Below, piece by piece: positions 34,031 through 45,500 of a stretch of 64,000 nt of DNA. The DNA is taken from the NCBI GenBank assembly GCA_021229015.1, contig CM037777.1, forward strand, positions 68,796,840 through 68,860,839, given 5' to 3'. Within the stretch, counting starts at the first letter, position 1. The number at the start of each line of letters is the position of its first letter. Position numbers and translations under genes: made by a program. This DNA is from Solen grandis. Lineage: Eukaryota > Mollusca > Bivalvia > Adapedonta > Solenidae. Below the pieces are notes generated by a model that made no database searches, had not been told where the DNA came from, and worked only from the letters and a program-made list of their open reading frames with translations.

Positions 34031-35239
34031 ATGGTCATACTTATCTGCCAAACTTCTGCTGTGTACCCTGTGCGTGAAGAGGGCGTCAACAACTTGCAAC
34101 TTGATTTAATTAAATATTATTTTAATTTGGGCTACAAATACAAAGAAATTTTGGCTGCTCTTCTCTTTATTCATGGCAAAAAAATAAGTTATAGACATCT
34201 TAAAAGATTATTACAGAAATTGAATTTGTATAGAAAGGTTCCCGAATCACCGATTGACCTAATTATAGGTGCTATTTTGAAAGAACTCTCCGGGAGTGGT
34301 AGATGCATTGGTCACAAATCAATATGGAAGCGATTAAAAAGTTGTCATGGTTTACATGTCCATAGATCAACAGTGTTACGGTTGATGTGGATAGCAGACC
34401 CTGAGGACATGGAAAGACGGAAGGCAAGACGCTTGCTTTGTCGTAAATATAGATGCCCCGGACCGGACTTCGTGTGGCATGTCGATGGGATAAAATTAAA
34501 CGTTTTGGATTTGCTATTCATGGTGCAGTTGGTGGGTTTAGTAGGAAGATTCTTTGGCTTGAAGTTGGTCAAAATAACAATGATCCAAAGATAATATCTC
34601 GGTATTTTTTACAAACTGTAAAAAGGCAAGGATGCAAGGTTCCCACGATAGTGAGAAGCGATTTGGGAGCTGAAAATACTACTATTCGACAATTGCAAAT
34701 ATATTTCCGTTCTACTCACAATGATGATCATTCTGCAGAAAAAAGTTTCATCTTAGAAAAAAGTACATCGAAACAGAATAGAATCTATGTGGAGCTTGTT
34801 AAGGCGTCAATGCCTTGACTTTTGGATAACATTTTTAAAAGATCTACAAGAAACAAATGTTTTTAATGACGGGGATATTTTTCATAGGCAGTGTCTTATG
34901 TACTGTTTCACACCAGTTATAAGATCAGAATTAGTCAAGTTTGTAAATGAGTGGAATGTACATGACATATCAGGCGATAAATCGGATGGACCAAAGGGAA
35001 AGCCAGATATAATGTATACACTTCCGCAACTGTATAACGCTGAGAACTATAGTCATGTCGTAAACGAAGACGAAGTAAATGTCTGCATGCAGATGTATTC
35101 CAAATTAGGAAACCCATGAGGATGCCTTCCAGAATTCTACAGATTATTCCAGCTTCTTTGTCCAACTGTGCCATCATCAGCAGAGGAAGCATTTGATTTA
35201 TACATTGAACTCTTAAATCGACTCTCGGTATTATTTTAA
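34031..35239 (+). pseudogene. DDE integrase/transposase (IS3/retroviral-integrase-like), broken
   Basis: Order of features: LIKYYFNLGYKYKEILAALL and ISYRHLKRLLQKLNLYRK (helix-turn-helix-like N-terminus); GSGRCIGHKSIWKRLK (the 'GYRxMW' segment of IS3-like proteins); then the catalytic core. WHVDG carries the first Asp, VRSDLGAEN the second, and ESMWSLLRR the Glu, giving a DDE triad. GFAIHGAVGGFSRKILWLEV lies between. It would cut and join transposon ends. Breaks: a shift just after HVDG near 34482 (fits a 4-base loss), a second at about 34780 just before the Glu (fits loss of one of two tandem ATAGA words), and a TGA at 35117-35119 after which the frame stays open to 35239 (GCLPEFYRLFQLLCP...). 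A CTTTCAG acceptor-like site precedes the first Met. It lies 0.7 kb inside the left TIR, so it is probably this element's own enzyme. Confidence 0.85.
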
Positions 35240-35884
35240 TTGACTATCTACCGATGTAATTATATTCCTTCTGACCTCTTTGTCCGACCTACATGCTGAA
35301 AAGTAATCGTTGAGATGCTTTATTCTGTATTTTCTTTGCCATTTTTTTATACATAATGGTTCTAATCATCAATTCGACAAATATTTTCTCATTACTTTCG
35401 TGTTTATACAAACAGATTTTAGAACTTGTATACTATTTATCTGAAAGGTTCATGTTAAATGAAACACGTTGACTCTTGAATAGTTCGGGGCTTTTATCAA
35501 GATTTTCTTTGTCATCTCTTTCTGGTATATGAAACAATATTTTAGATCTAATTTTAATTTCAGTTTCACGACATGGCTAATTGAAATAAAGAAGTTATTT
35601 GCATTTTTTTTCTTTAATCAGAATGCTAACAGATAGATGATAAGACAACAGTCTATGGGAAATGATTTAAATTTCAAATGTTCTCAGCTGTGAACTTACA
35701 GCTTTAAACCAGTAATGTAGGTCCAACTGCCACTTTATTCTGCAAATTAAAATTGTTCCTACAGTGTATCTTAGTTGGAATACGCACTAGACCTGTTCTA
35801 TAGTTGGTCTTCAACTATCTTGGAACTGTCTTTAACTATACAGGTAATTTTAACTAGAATCAGGAATATTCAATAGGAAAAGGT

Positions 35885-36121
35885 TTGTCATGTCTGTTTT
35901 ATAATACCAAAGATTACAATTTAAAGCCTAGTACAATGTTAAATTTATTTGATTCATTTGCTTTTTCAACTTTACAATACAACGCTGAAGTCTGGGGTAA
36001 TACAAAGTCAAAAAGTATAGAGACGTTACATTTAAAATGTTGTAAGTTAAAAGTTCAACTTGCTCAGCTTCCGTGTACGGGGATGTGGGCAGATATCCAA
36101 TATATATTGTTCGTGACATGA
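35885..36121 (+). pseudogene. LINE reverse-transcriptase fragment (post-catalytic region)
   Basis: The frame reads YNLKPSTMLNLFDSFAFSTL, then QYNAEVWG and ETLHLKCCK. This parallels ITIKHRLELFDTLVSPILNY, GSETWG and ERVHLQFCK in the LINE at 22745-24860. It lacks the RT catalytic part and the end. A candidate 3' tail of the same insertion lies near 36955-36995 (GAATGAATAAAGATC followed by TTCTG repeats), with microsatellites and an inverted repeat in between. Confidence 0.7.
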
Positions 36122-36186
36122 AATTTCGTAAGAATGTATCTAACATCTCATAATAGCTCATATTGATAAAGACTTTGTATTTATAC

Positions 36187-36287
<101 letters not shown>

Positions 36288-36462
36288 ACATATATATACC
36301 CAAGCAAAAAATAGAAACTGTGCACTTGGGTTTTACTATTTGTTCCAGGTTATTCTAATAAAAACATTTACATATTTGGTACCAAAATCTGGGATATTCA
36401 TTCCCCAACATGATGCAGTGTTTTCTGTCATAATCAAAGATAAACGCCGCTGTTGTTTCCAT

Positions 36463-36737
36463 GTCAAACGCATTAGGGGTCAAAATTGAAATTCGCTTTT
36501 TTTTCTTAAACGTCTTGATCATTTTTCTTCAGTTTCCGAAATTTCTTCAATACCGATTATGTCCACCTCTCCTATGAATCAAAGTTATGATTCTCGATCG
36601 CATCGACCTTACGTAACGTCGAATGACGTAAGTTGGAACAGCATTCCATTCTTGGACAAGGGCAAGAGTAAGGTCACGAATGTTCAAAAATGCGATTATC
36701 AATTTTGACCCCTAATGCAGTTTGCAATATAAATAGT
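36463..36737. repeat. ~275-bp element with ~32-bp terminal inverted repeats
   Basis: CAAAC-GCATTAGGGGTCAAAA and then TTGAAATTCGC at the left are matched by the reverse complement at the right (about 36677-36737), which reads CAAACTGCATTAGGGGTCAA then AATTGATAATCGC. The centre has a second hairpin, CTTACGTAACGTC/GACGTAAG. It has the size and form of a MITE; no target duplication is clear. Confidence 0.65.
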
Positions 36738-36817
36738 GAAGCATGGTATTTTGCAATTATTATATAATTATGTGTACCACTGCTAACAGAATGGAGGAGT
36801 ATCTGGCGCTTTTGAAC

Positions 36818-36818
<1 letters not shown>

Positions 36819-36868
<50 letters not shown>
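36819..36868. repeat. (AG)n(G)n microsatellite
   Basis: Pure AG run followed by nine G. Confidence 0.97.
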
Positions 36869-36949
36869 ATGTTAGTGTATGTATGGAAGCCTGTACAAAT
36901 GATCAGTGACATGATTTTGGTATTTTTGTTGCAACCATGTACTATGTAC

Positions 36950-37000
36950 ACGTTGAAATGAATAAAGATCTGTTCTGTTCTGTTCAGTTCTGAAGATCGA
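36950..37000 (+). repeat. Probable LINE 3' tail with TTCTG microsatellite
   Basis: GAATGAATAAAGATC followed by TGTTCTGTTCTGTTCAGTTCTG. AATAAA close to a short tandem tail is a common 3' terminus of CR1/L2/Jockey-type LINEs in invertebrates. It may belong to the fragment at 35885. Confidence 0.45.
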
Positions 37001-38495
37001 CCCGAGTTATATATGTAACAATAGAAATCTCGAGAACGGGTCTAACAGTGCGGTCTATAAGAACATCAAATACCTGTCCTTGTGCACAGCAGACCTGATA
37101 CAAAAGTCTCAATATGGTCGTTGATTTGTGTCCTTTGTAAATGAAGAAAGAATGGAAGCGAAAAACTTTATTTTTCCGAAGGAATTATAAATATTTCAAT
37201 ATCCATAATAAACAAGTACGAAAGTTTGACGGATTCGTCCCATCCTGTCTTTTATCTGTGGATGCTGTTCATATCTGAATTAAGCTTAGTTTAAAATTAC
37301 TTATTTCACGTCGATCGGGAAATAAAATTTTTAATAATCTCTCTTGACGGTTCCTTGGTAGTATATATATAAAGCAAAGTTTATAAGCGATATATTGGCA
37401 GGTAACTGGAAATACTATCAAAGCCTTGTTTTATTTAATTCATGCGTGCTTATTTTCAAGTATATTAATTTTATGATCAGTTGTTTTAGCGGACAGTCAC
37501 CTTGCCAAACTTGATTTTTCTATAATAATAAAATTGTTCCTATATCCATAATTATATATATATTATAATATAATCATAATTGCGCGAGGCTATTATATAG
37601 GTAAACCTCAATATATAACATTTATATTTAATGTCTTAGCAGTCTGATATTAGCAAATATGCAAAGGAGGTAAAATGAAAAGATAATTTATTCTTTTAAA
37701 CACAATTTATTTTATAAAGGTAAAACTTTACTTAATAATGATAAATAATTTAAATATAAACATAAAATATCACTATAATTTCATACTCAGTCATTAAACT
37801 AGATTACTCTGACACCGGGCCCAAAACCTCCAAAGTCCGGGGAGAATGATCAAACTACTCGTCTACCGGGACCGGCACATTGACATGTTCGCACTAATAC
37901 ACTACGGTATACTACTACAACATGTGAGGAACTTTCCAGCTGGCTTGTTCTACCCAGCCGTTCGTTCAGTCACACAAAACAGGACCTATAATATTCGCTC
38001 CTGTACTCCTGTTTCACCGCTGTGTAATGAACGTAAGCTGGGTACCAACTAGCTAATATTAGCTTGAATGCAGCCCTGATTTTTGGCAAACTGTTTATCT
38101 TTACACTGCGCACCATTTTAAACCCGACACGTTTTAAATTCATTTACATGTATCACGATGAGCACAAGTAAAGCATAGTACTCGCATTTGCCACACATCA
38201 TAATTATTCAATTATTTACAAGAATTCAAGCGTGACTATTTATTGAATAAGCGCATAGAACAGACAGTAAACTAGGATTTGTCCAAAATATAGTCGCCTT
38301 ATACAAAAATTTAACAAGTCGCTACAATGGCCTCAAATCGCTCATCTGAGTACCATCGCTCTCAAAGCAGCTGGCTAGTATATCATACTTAATATACATG
38401 TTTCTCAGGCACTTGACAGTTTTTCTTACCCATTTATAGCAATAGCAAACTTGGAAGTTTGAAATGTGAAGTCCCCACCGGTCTTTCGTACAAAT

Positions 38496-40962
38496 GCGCC
38501 ACTGAAACTGTTACTTTCATGTTATAATTCAGTGCCACTAAAGGGCCAGTCTATAAAATAGCACACACCAGCGAATCTTCCCTTTACTATCCATATGCAA
38601 CATATAGTTCTTGATAATTTCACACGTTTACTTTTTCAACTGGGATGTTTTTAAGAATGATCTACGTCAACCAATGCCAATAATTTTCCACTGCCTTAGG
38701 CTGTCAACAGTTCTTAATCAATATTTTATTGGTTCAAGAATTAGGTCAAAATCAATTTCCGAAAAATCCCCTTTCTGACCCAGTACATTTATTTAGCCGG
38801 TGTCACTGATATTTACGTAGAGATTCAGTATTGAACAACTGTCAGTTTTATAAGGCGGAAGTTTAGACTGTTCTCGTGTATCTTTAATGTGTCGGTGAGT
38901 CGTTTTTATTATACGCCCATAGTATTCAATAATTCGTTTGTCTAAGGAAGACACACGTACAGTGCATGTCTAAAAGTTTTTGTTTTCATACGTTGGGTGT
39001 AACGTAGATCGTCTAGCATTTTGTTCAAGGTGAGGATATGTATTTGAGTTTTCCTGATTTTATCAAAGTTTATGTTCACTTTTCCGGATGAAAAGGTAAG
39101 GAGCTTGAATATAATTTCTTCCAGTTATTACCACTATCACTAATATGTTTTGATACTACTACTACTACTACTACTACAAAAGCATTGGTAATTTTCCTGC
39201 AGAGAGTTTTGTCATTAGGGTTGGGTTTCTGGAGACATGAGCAGCTTGCTGCGACGTAACTTACTCCCCGGAAAGTATTCGTTTACAAATATACGCTTGA
39301 TCCTGGACATATCGAAAATGCTTAATAAGATTGACTATATGAAAAGGCACACATACTGTGTTTTATTAAAAACCTTACTATCTAGTGAGCTTATTTATGG
39401 CATATTTTACCTTGAAGGATATGCTAAAATGAAACGTAAATATGACATTTCATGCTCAGGTGGATAAGTTATTTATATCTCTGACTTGATTCACTCATCC
39501 TGTTAACAAGACATTGAAATCAATCGGGTACGTGCGTAATATTTTACATTCACCCACAGAATGAGACAATTGTATGAATTGAATGGATTTAATTTATGTT
39601 AAGGATTTGCCTCCGAAAGAGGCGACACTATGTGTTAATGAAGACTAGATAAATGATAAAAGCACAAATGTAAAGATATTTTAAAAAAAATATATATATA
39701 CGGCGTTGATGGGGATCAAAGTAATGGAGAAAATAAAGAACAGTTTTTATGATGTACGAATCACTATTTGTGAAGCATTTCATCCTAGAAAGTCAAAATA
39801 AGCATAGATACAACACTCGGTATTAAAGCATCCTCTCCATCGCCATAGGCGGAGTAATCCTCGTTTTTATAAAGCAAACCGTCTTCCAGTCATAAGAGAA
39901 CGGTGTAACAGGCTATAGTATATTGCAGATATTCAATACGTTCGGCCCGAAACAGGTCTCAGTGTGCATGTTTATATTTGCTTTAAAACTGTAATTTAGT
40001 TAGCATAATTTATTAAAATTTCGTGAATACGAAAAATGTATTTCAGCAGGACCTACAGGTATTTATACTTCAGTTAATTTTCATCCCAACAAATGTTGGT
40101 ACGTCACTATTTCTCCGTGAGCATAGGAATATCTACCAATGAAATTCGCTAAAATACTCATTCGGCACTGCCTTACGTCGTCATTCCTAAGTGGGTCAAA
40201 AGTGAAGTTAGATAAAAACAACAACAAAAACATATTGATAAAATTACCAGTGATCCTTTAGGTACTTTTGCCTATATTTATACTAATATTCAGTGCAACC
40301 CTATTTTCCATGCATGTATTATACGTTTATTCACAGAGGATGGTAGTTTCTTAGCACTCAGTCTAATAACATTGATGTTGAATCCTGACCAAACTGGTAT
40401 CCAAATGGTTAATTATTTTAATCTTTTCAAAATTGAAATCTTGTTCTTTATCCTTGCAAATCCAACAATTGCTTAACTATTTTTGAAAATACGCAGCTAG
40501 GCTTTGTCGGCCATCATACGCATCTTTACGTATTAACGAGTCATGATATTTCCATATTTCAAATATAATGTTATTATCAATAACAGTTCATGAGATTACT
40601 TAAATTTAAAATCAAATGAAAGTTATTAAATCATTTATATATCTTTCATCTACCATCTTCATGGCGAAATTGTAAAAACAGCTTGTAAAATTACAATAAA
40701 GTTCTCGTTCATCGGTAGAAAAAATATCTACACTCCAACTTAGTGTTGGTGAGGCTTTGTTTTCTGACCAATAAACTCGGCAAGTATCAGTCACACTTTT
40801 TTCGTAGAATTCCGGTCAAAAATAGAATAGCAGTAGCTCGCTGTACCATGTAACACATTACGCAACATGGCTTCTTCACTTTTTCCAGGTAGGTAATAGG
40901 TGTTATTAAATTATTCAGTCTTGAAGTGAGCGCATGCGCGAAGAATGAATATTATCAGGCAT
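38496..40962. other. No gene recognised
   Basis: A (CTA)n run is at 39157-39177. Frames at 39237-39467 (+) and 40612-40794 (-) have no recognised motif. The minus frame (TDTCRVYWSENKASPTLSW...) extends slightly upstream without a stop but is bounded by stops at both sides, and no splice sites stand out. Confidence 0.4.
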
Positions 40963-41062
40963 NNNNNNNNNNNNNNNNNNNNNNNNNNNNNNNNNNNNNN
41001 NNNNNNNNNNNNNNNNNNNNNNNNNNNNNNNNNNNNNNNNNNNNNNNNNNNNNNNNNNNNNN
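40963..41062. other. Assembly gap (100 N)
   Basis: Exactly 100 N, the conventional length for a gap of unknown size. Features flanking it should be treated with care. Confidence 1.
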
Positions 41063-42155
41063 AGAACTTTTTGCACATCTTAGTCTTCGGCATTCCTGCA
41101 AATTCGAACTTCATACTTCAACTTGCCGATTTTATATGAATGTTTTACTAATTATTGCTTTAATATTCATGACGTCATAATCCCATGACCAAAACATATT
41201 CCTGGCAGTATACATCACTTCACTCTTTAATGTGCTAGTCCTGAAAAAATCGTAATAATTGACACTGTAGCTACAGCGCTTCAATTTTATTAAAAGTACA
41301 CTTTTCGTTTTCCTGCCATAACTCAACCGATTCAACCCCGATCTTCAAACCTTAACATCACCTTAAAGGTCTTTCAAAGCACTACACATTTTACTCATAG
41401 TGTCTAAGTAAAATATTTTTCGTTTTTGAGATACCCATGGCCAAATAAAAGACATCGATAACTGATATATGAACTTGACCTTTGCGATTTTCCAGAAACG
41501 GTTGTCATCATGCACGATGGGACACTGGGTTGCACGTTTATTGAAAGTAACATGCCAATCTGTCAAAAATCAAGCCTGCAGGTCCTAGAATTCGCTTATT
41601 TCTAAAGCAAAATTGCTAATTATATTTTGACGTCAAATGACGTCACACGACGTCAGTTGTCATAAAATACAAAGAAGACCTCAGGACACATATGCTATCC
41701 AATTTTCACGGTTCTTACTTAACAGGTGCCTTTGTAACACGAAATTATATTTTTATGACCAAAGTTCGAATCTCGATTTTGACATAAGATCTCGAACTTT
41801 TGAAATTTTGAAATTTCAAGGATGTATGTACATCTACATCCCAACCTACACCTGTGAAGATATCAAGGCAATTGAACCAATACTAACGGCTGCAGAATGC
41901 GAACAAAATTCAGTAGCTTATTTGAATTGTGACGTCACATGAATTCAAATGAATATGAAAAATGTTGCATTCAAAAGGGCCAAAGTCACTCTGGTTACTG
42001 TTAAAATTTCATATAGCTGGCTTATTGGCAACCTGTTTTAATTTGAACCTCAAAAGCAGGAAAAATAAAAAGAAGGAAAAACATAACAAACCCAATAGGA
42101 CTTTCTGCTTGAGGCAGAAAGCCCTAATAAATATATGAAATAAATGATATTTTGC
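41063..42155. other. Repeat-like block with TGACGTCA cluster; no gene
   Basis: Three TGACGTCA-like 8-mers sit at 41628, 41638 and 41648, ten bases apart; single copies lie at 41170 and 41930. The 101-codon + frame at 41637-41942 starts inside this cluster and has no known motif. A hairpin CTTTCTGC-TTGA-GGCAGAAAG lies at 42101-42121. Confidence 0.45.
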
Positions 42156-42159
42156 GTCA

Positions 42160-44170
42160 TAATATTTAGGTAGGAGGTTGAACAGCATTAACAACAGCAG
42201 TACTGAGTGTACGATTTCTATTAGCAAGAGCTTCTTTAATATATATAGAACGTTTAACGAGTATTTGCTTAATTTGTGAATTTAACAGCTGCAAATACTT
42301 ATGCATAGATGGACGGCAAAAATGATAGTTAGTTAAATACTTTCTTCTTATATCAGCATATGCAGAACATAGTCATATAAAGTGAAGCTCATCTTCTATG
42401 TCGTTATTGTTACAAATTAAACAATATCTTTCCTCACGTAAAATTCTATTCAAAGCGTATCTTCCAGTCTGAATTCTTAGGGGATGAACAGATAATCTTA
42501 GTCTACAAAAAGAAAAAAAACGTAAATGTCTAGGTAAGTAAGGTTCGTATTTAAAATGCATTTTAATTTCCTTATAAAAAGATAAATCACTGCTATTTGA
42601 CAAGGATCTAAGCCATTCTTGTTTAAAAATATCTAACAGTCGTAACTTGAATTCTGAAATAAACACATTTACATCAATGGTTTTAACACAAACAAATACA
42701 TACGAAAACCCAAAAGTATTTAAAATATGCTTAACATTTGTTACCCAGTTATTATATTCTTTGTTACAATCAGAAACAGCTTGTTCACATACATACTTCA
42801 ATAAAATATCCGTGTTATTTAATTTAACCCCCAGTATTTACGAATTCTTAAATATCTATTAATATTTAGTGGGTATCTTCCTATTTCACAATATACATTT
42901 GCAGTGCAAGTATTAGTCTTTACTTTAAGAAGTCTTTTACAAAACTTGAAATGAATTAATTCTAGTTCTTTAGATTTTGTTCACCCCATATCTCTACTAT
43001 TTGACTGGCTATTTAAGTTTATCGTCGCTTCGACAGTATTTCAGTCATATAGCGACGTCCAGCTAATTACAGGTGGAGGAAGACCCCGAATGCACGGAAG
43101 CATCCGGGTAGAACCACCAACCTACCGCAAGCCAGCTGAAAGGCTTACTCACATGTAAATCCGAATGACCCTGCCGGGTTTCGAACCCACGCGGTGAGGG
43201 ACTGAGTGAGTGCTAAAGTCAGCGACTTAACCCTCTCGGCCATCGGAGGCCCCCCACCCCCATATCTCTGACGCATAATTTAAGGTAGATGCGACAAAAG
43301 AATAAAACATTTCACAGAGTACTTTTGATTTTAGGTCGAATTGTTCACTTTTACAAAAGAAAACATTAAGCGATTTTAAGTCTTTACCAATAAGGTGTTC
43401 TTGATTAAGTGAAAAGTTACCTGTGTAATTAAATATAGTACCTAAATAGCTGAAAGCATTTACAACTTCGATTATTTGGCCATTGTAGGTCCAGTTCTCT
43501 GCTTATTTTAAACCCCCTCGCTTACGAAATACCATAACTTTAGTTTTAGATGTATTGACTTTTAGTATTACAATAAGTATAAAGACGATCCAAATGGTTT
43601 TGTATTTCACTAGGTGAATCACCTAAAATGACCATATCATCAGCAAATAGAAGCAAAATTAAAACTATATAATCTATTAGTAAACCGATATTATTTCCAT
43701 CTTGTAAAAATAACTCCAAATCTTCAACAAATACTGAAAAAAGCAGGATATAATACCTCACCTTGTCTCAAACCAACAACATAATAGAAATAATCAGAGT
43801 AAGAAGAACATGACATTACACACGATTTGACCTTAAGGTACATTTCTCTAATAATTCTAAGCAATTTGCCTCCTACACCACATTTGTATAATTTTAACCA
43901 AAGAGCATTATGATATATCGTATCAAAAAAAATCATCATATCAACAGAAACAACGTTAAGGCGTTTATTTTCATTTAAATATTTTTGAACAAGAGACAAA
44001 AGCATGAATATAGCATCGACAGTAGAACGCCCTTTTCGAAATCTGAACTGAGCATCCGAAATGCTCCAGGCAAATTTTATCAATATGAGTATTGAGAACA
44101 GCAGTAAAAAGCTTAGATATACAACTGAGTAATGTGATACCTCTTTAGATATTTACATCATTTTCACAAC
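42160..44170 (-). pseudogene. LINE reverse transcriptase and tail domain, broken, SINE-interrupted
   Basis: Reading down: SDAQFRFRKGRSTVDAIFML, VDMMIFFDTIYHNALWLKL (first Asp motif, normally AFD, here FFD), GLRQGEV (44083-43724); LLLFADDMVILGDSP (catalytic Asp pair about 43636-43641; 43761-43546); further decayed text; then the tail 42801-42373 with HLRFFSFCRLRLSVHPLRIQ and a CLICNNNDIEDELHF zinc-knuckle-like motif. The end continues across stops to about 42170 (KYLQLLNSQIKQIL...). It is related to, but different from, the LINE at 22745-24859. A family A SINE sits inside at 42996-43257. It is dead: several shifts and stops. Confidence 0.88.
42996..43257 (-). mobile_element. tRNA-derived SINE, family A, full length with 12-bp TSD
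   Basis: Target duplications CCCCATATCTCT at 42984-42995 and 43258-43269. The minus strand starts GGGGCCTCCGATGGCCGAGA (A box) with B box GGGTTCGAAACCCGG about 50 bases on. It ends with CGCTATATGACTGAAATACT-GTCGAAGCGACGATAAAC. It is inserted in LINE coding sequence, so it is younger than the LINE. Confidence 0.92.
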
Positions 44171-45148
44171 CATTTTATGTAACGGTAAAAGCATTATTAG
44201 GTTACCCTTTATTTCATATTTATCTTAATTCAATGATTACAGAAAGGTTGCTGCTTAATCCATATATTTCACCATTTTCGTGTATTGTGGCACTTTTTGT
44301 CCACCATTACTTCTTTCTTTTACACATGTTATTGACTTTTTGGGGATATTTGGAAAATACATTTTACTTGAATAGATTATTGAATTTTAATTATTTTTTT
44401 CATACATTGTTAAATGGACAATGGACTATGTAGCAGTGTGTTTGTTTGCCAAGACAGCAAACAGTGTTGATTGAACACATGCAAGATGAAGATGTGACAA
44501 GTAATATTTTCTTTGAATGTGAGGCCAAATCTGAAAGTCTTCTCTTATATAAAATGAATTTGTATACTGTGTATTACTGAGAAAAAAAAACATGATTTAC
44601 TGTAAAAAAAATTAACTATTTCACAACTCCCACACAGTTTGGGTTGACAGCGACCCCTTAATATATGCCATATATTCCTCTGGCTACGATTGTTTTCTCC
44701 ATCTATTATCAATTTGCTAGACATTTACTGAATATACACGAAGCAAAGGAAAGGAACCATTCAAGTCTGTTTCATGTTATAGATCAAGCATATATCTAAT
44801 AATAAATATCATTTATTCATTCTCTCTAAGTCGAAGATATTACACTGAAACTGGGCGAATAAGTAATAGAAAATAGTATTTCACCTATAGTTATTAAGAT
44901 TATAGGCACTAAATAACTTGACTAGTAGCAGAATTACGATCTAAATAAGTAAATTAAGTAAGTTGCCGAATTGTTACATGGGTTTGCATGTGTGTATGAT
45001 CCAGATAAATACTTAATTGCTGGAACAGTAGCTGGGATTACACATCTTGAAAGCAGCTATATACTTAACGATCCTATCTTCTTTTTGACTGATTTTGGCA
45101 TTAGCACATCCTACGTAACTTGAAGATTAACAAATTTGAACTACTTAC
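44171..45148. other. No recognised feature
   Basis: The next downstream exon of the minus-strand coiled-coil gene would be expected here or further left, but no acceptor plus open frame is convincing. Confidence 0.4.
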
Positions 45149-45341
45149 TTTCAAAAGAGCCAAAAGTAGTGCAACCGTTTTCTTTTCATCCTTCCCATTT
45201 AATTCTTCAAAAGCTTCCGTCCATTCATTATCGTATATCTCGGAGAACATTTCGATCAATTTTGTTGGACGATTTGGATCTCCCAAGTCAGCTATATCAG
45301 GATTTCCCGCAACCAGCTTACTCCCAGCAATTTTACTGAGT
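45149..45341 (-). CDS. Coiled-coil gene, exon F (last recognised)
   Basis: 193 bp between TTTTTTTCTTAAAG and donor TTGAAA|GTAAGT. It encodes LSKIAGSKLVAGNPDIADLG, DPNRPTKLIEMFSEIYDNEW and TEAFEELNGKDEKKTVALLL. The donor shows that at least one more exon follows to the left. The conserved-looking DPNRP and SEIYDNEW words are the best handle for identifying the family. Confidence 0.82.
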
Positions 45342-45444
45342 CTTTAAGAAAAAAACATTAGTGTTGCTCATTTAAATAAATGCCAGTTGTCTTCATATAT
45401 TTTCTTTGCATACTGGAAAGGAAGAATTCTTTTAGTGACTTGAA

Positions 45445-45500
<56 letters not shown>

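Noticed and set aside
40612..40812. Minus-strand frame reading SVTDTCRVYWSENKASPTLSW
   Set aside because: Protein-like in places, but bounded by stops, without splice sites or a known motif, and next to an assembly gap.
41637..41942. 101-codon + frame
   Set aside because: It starts inside the TGACGTCA cluster, shows no domain, and the region looks like a dispersed repeat.
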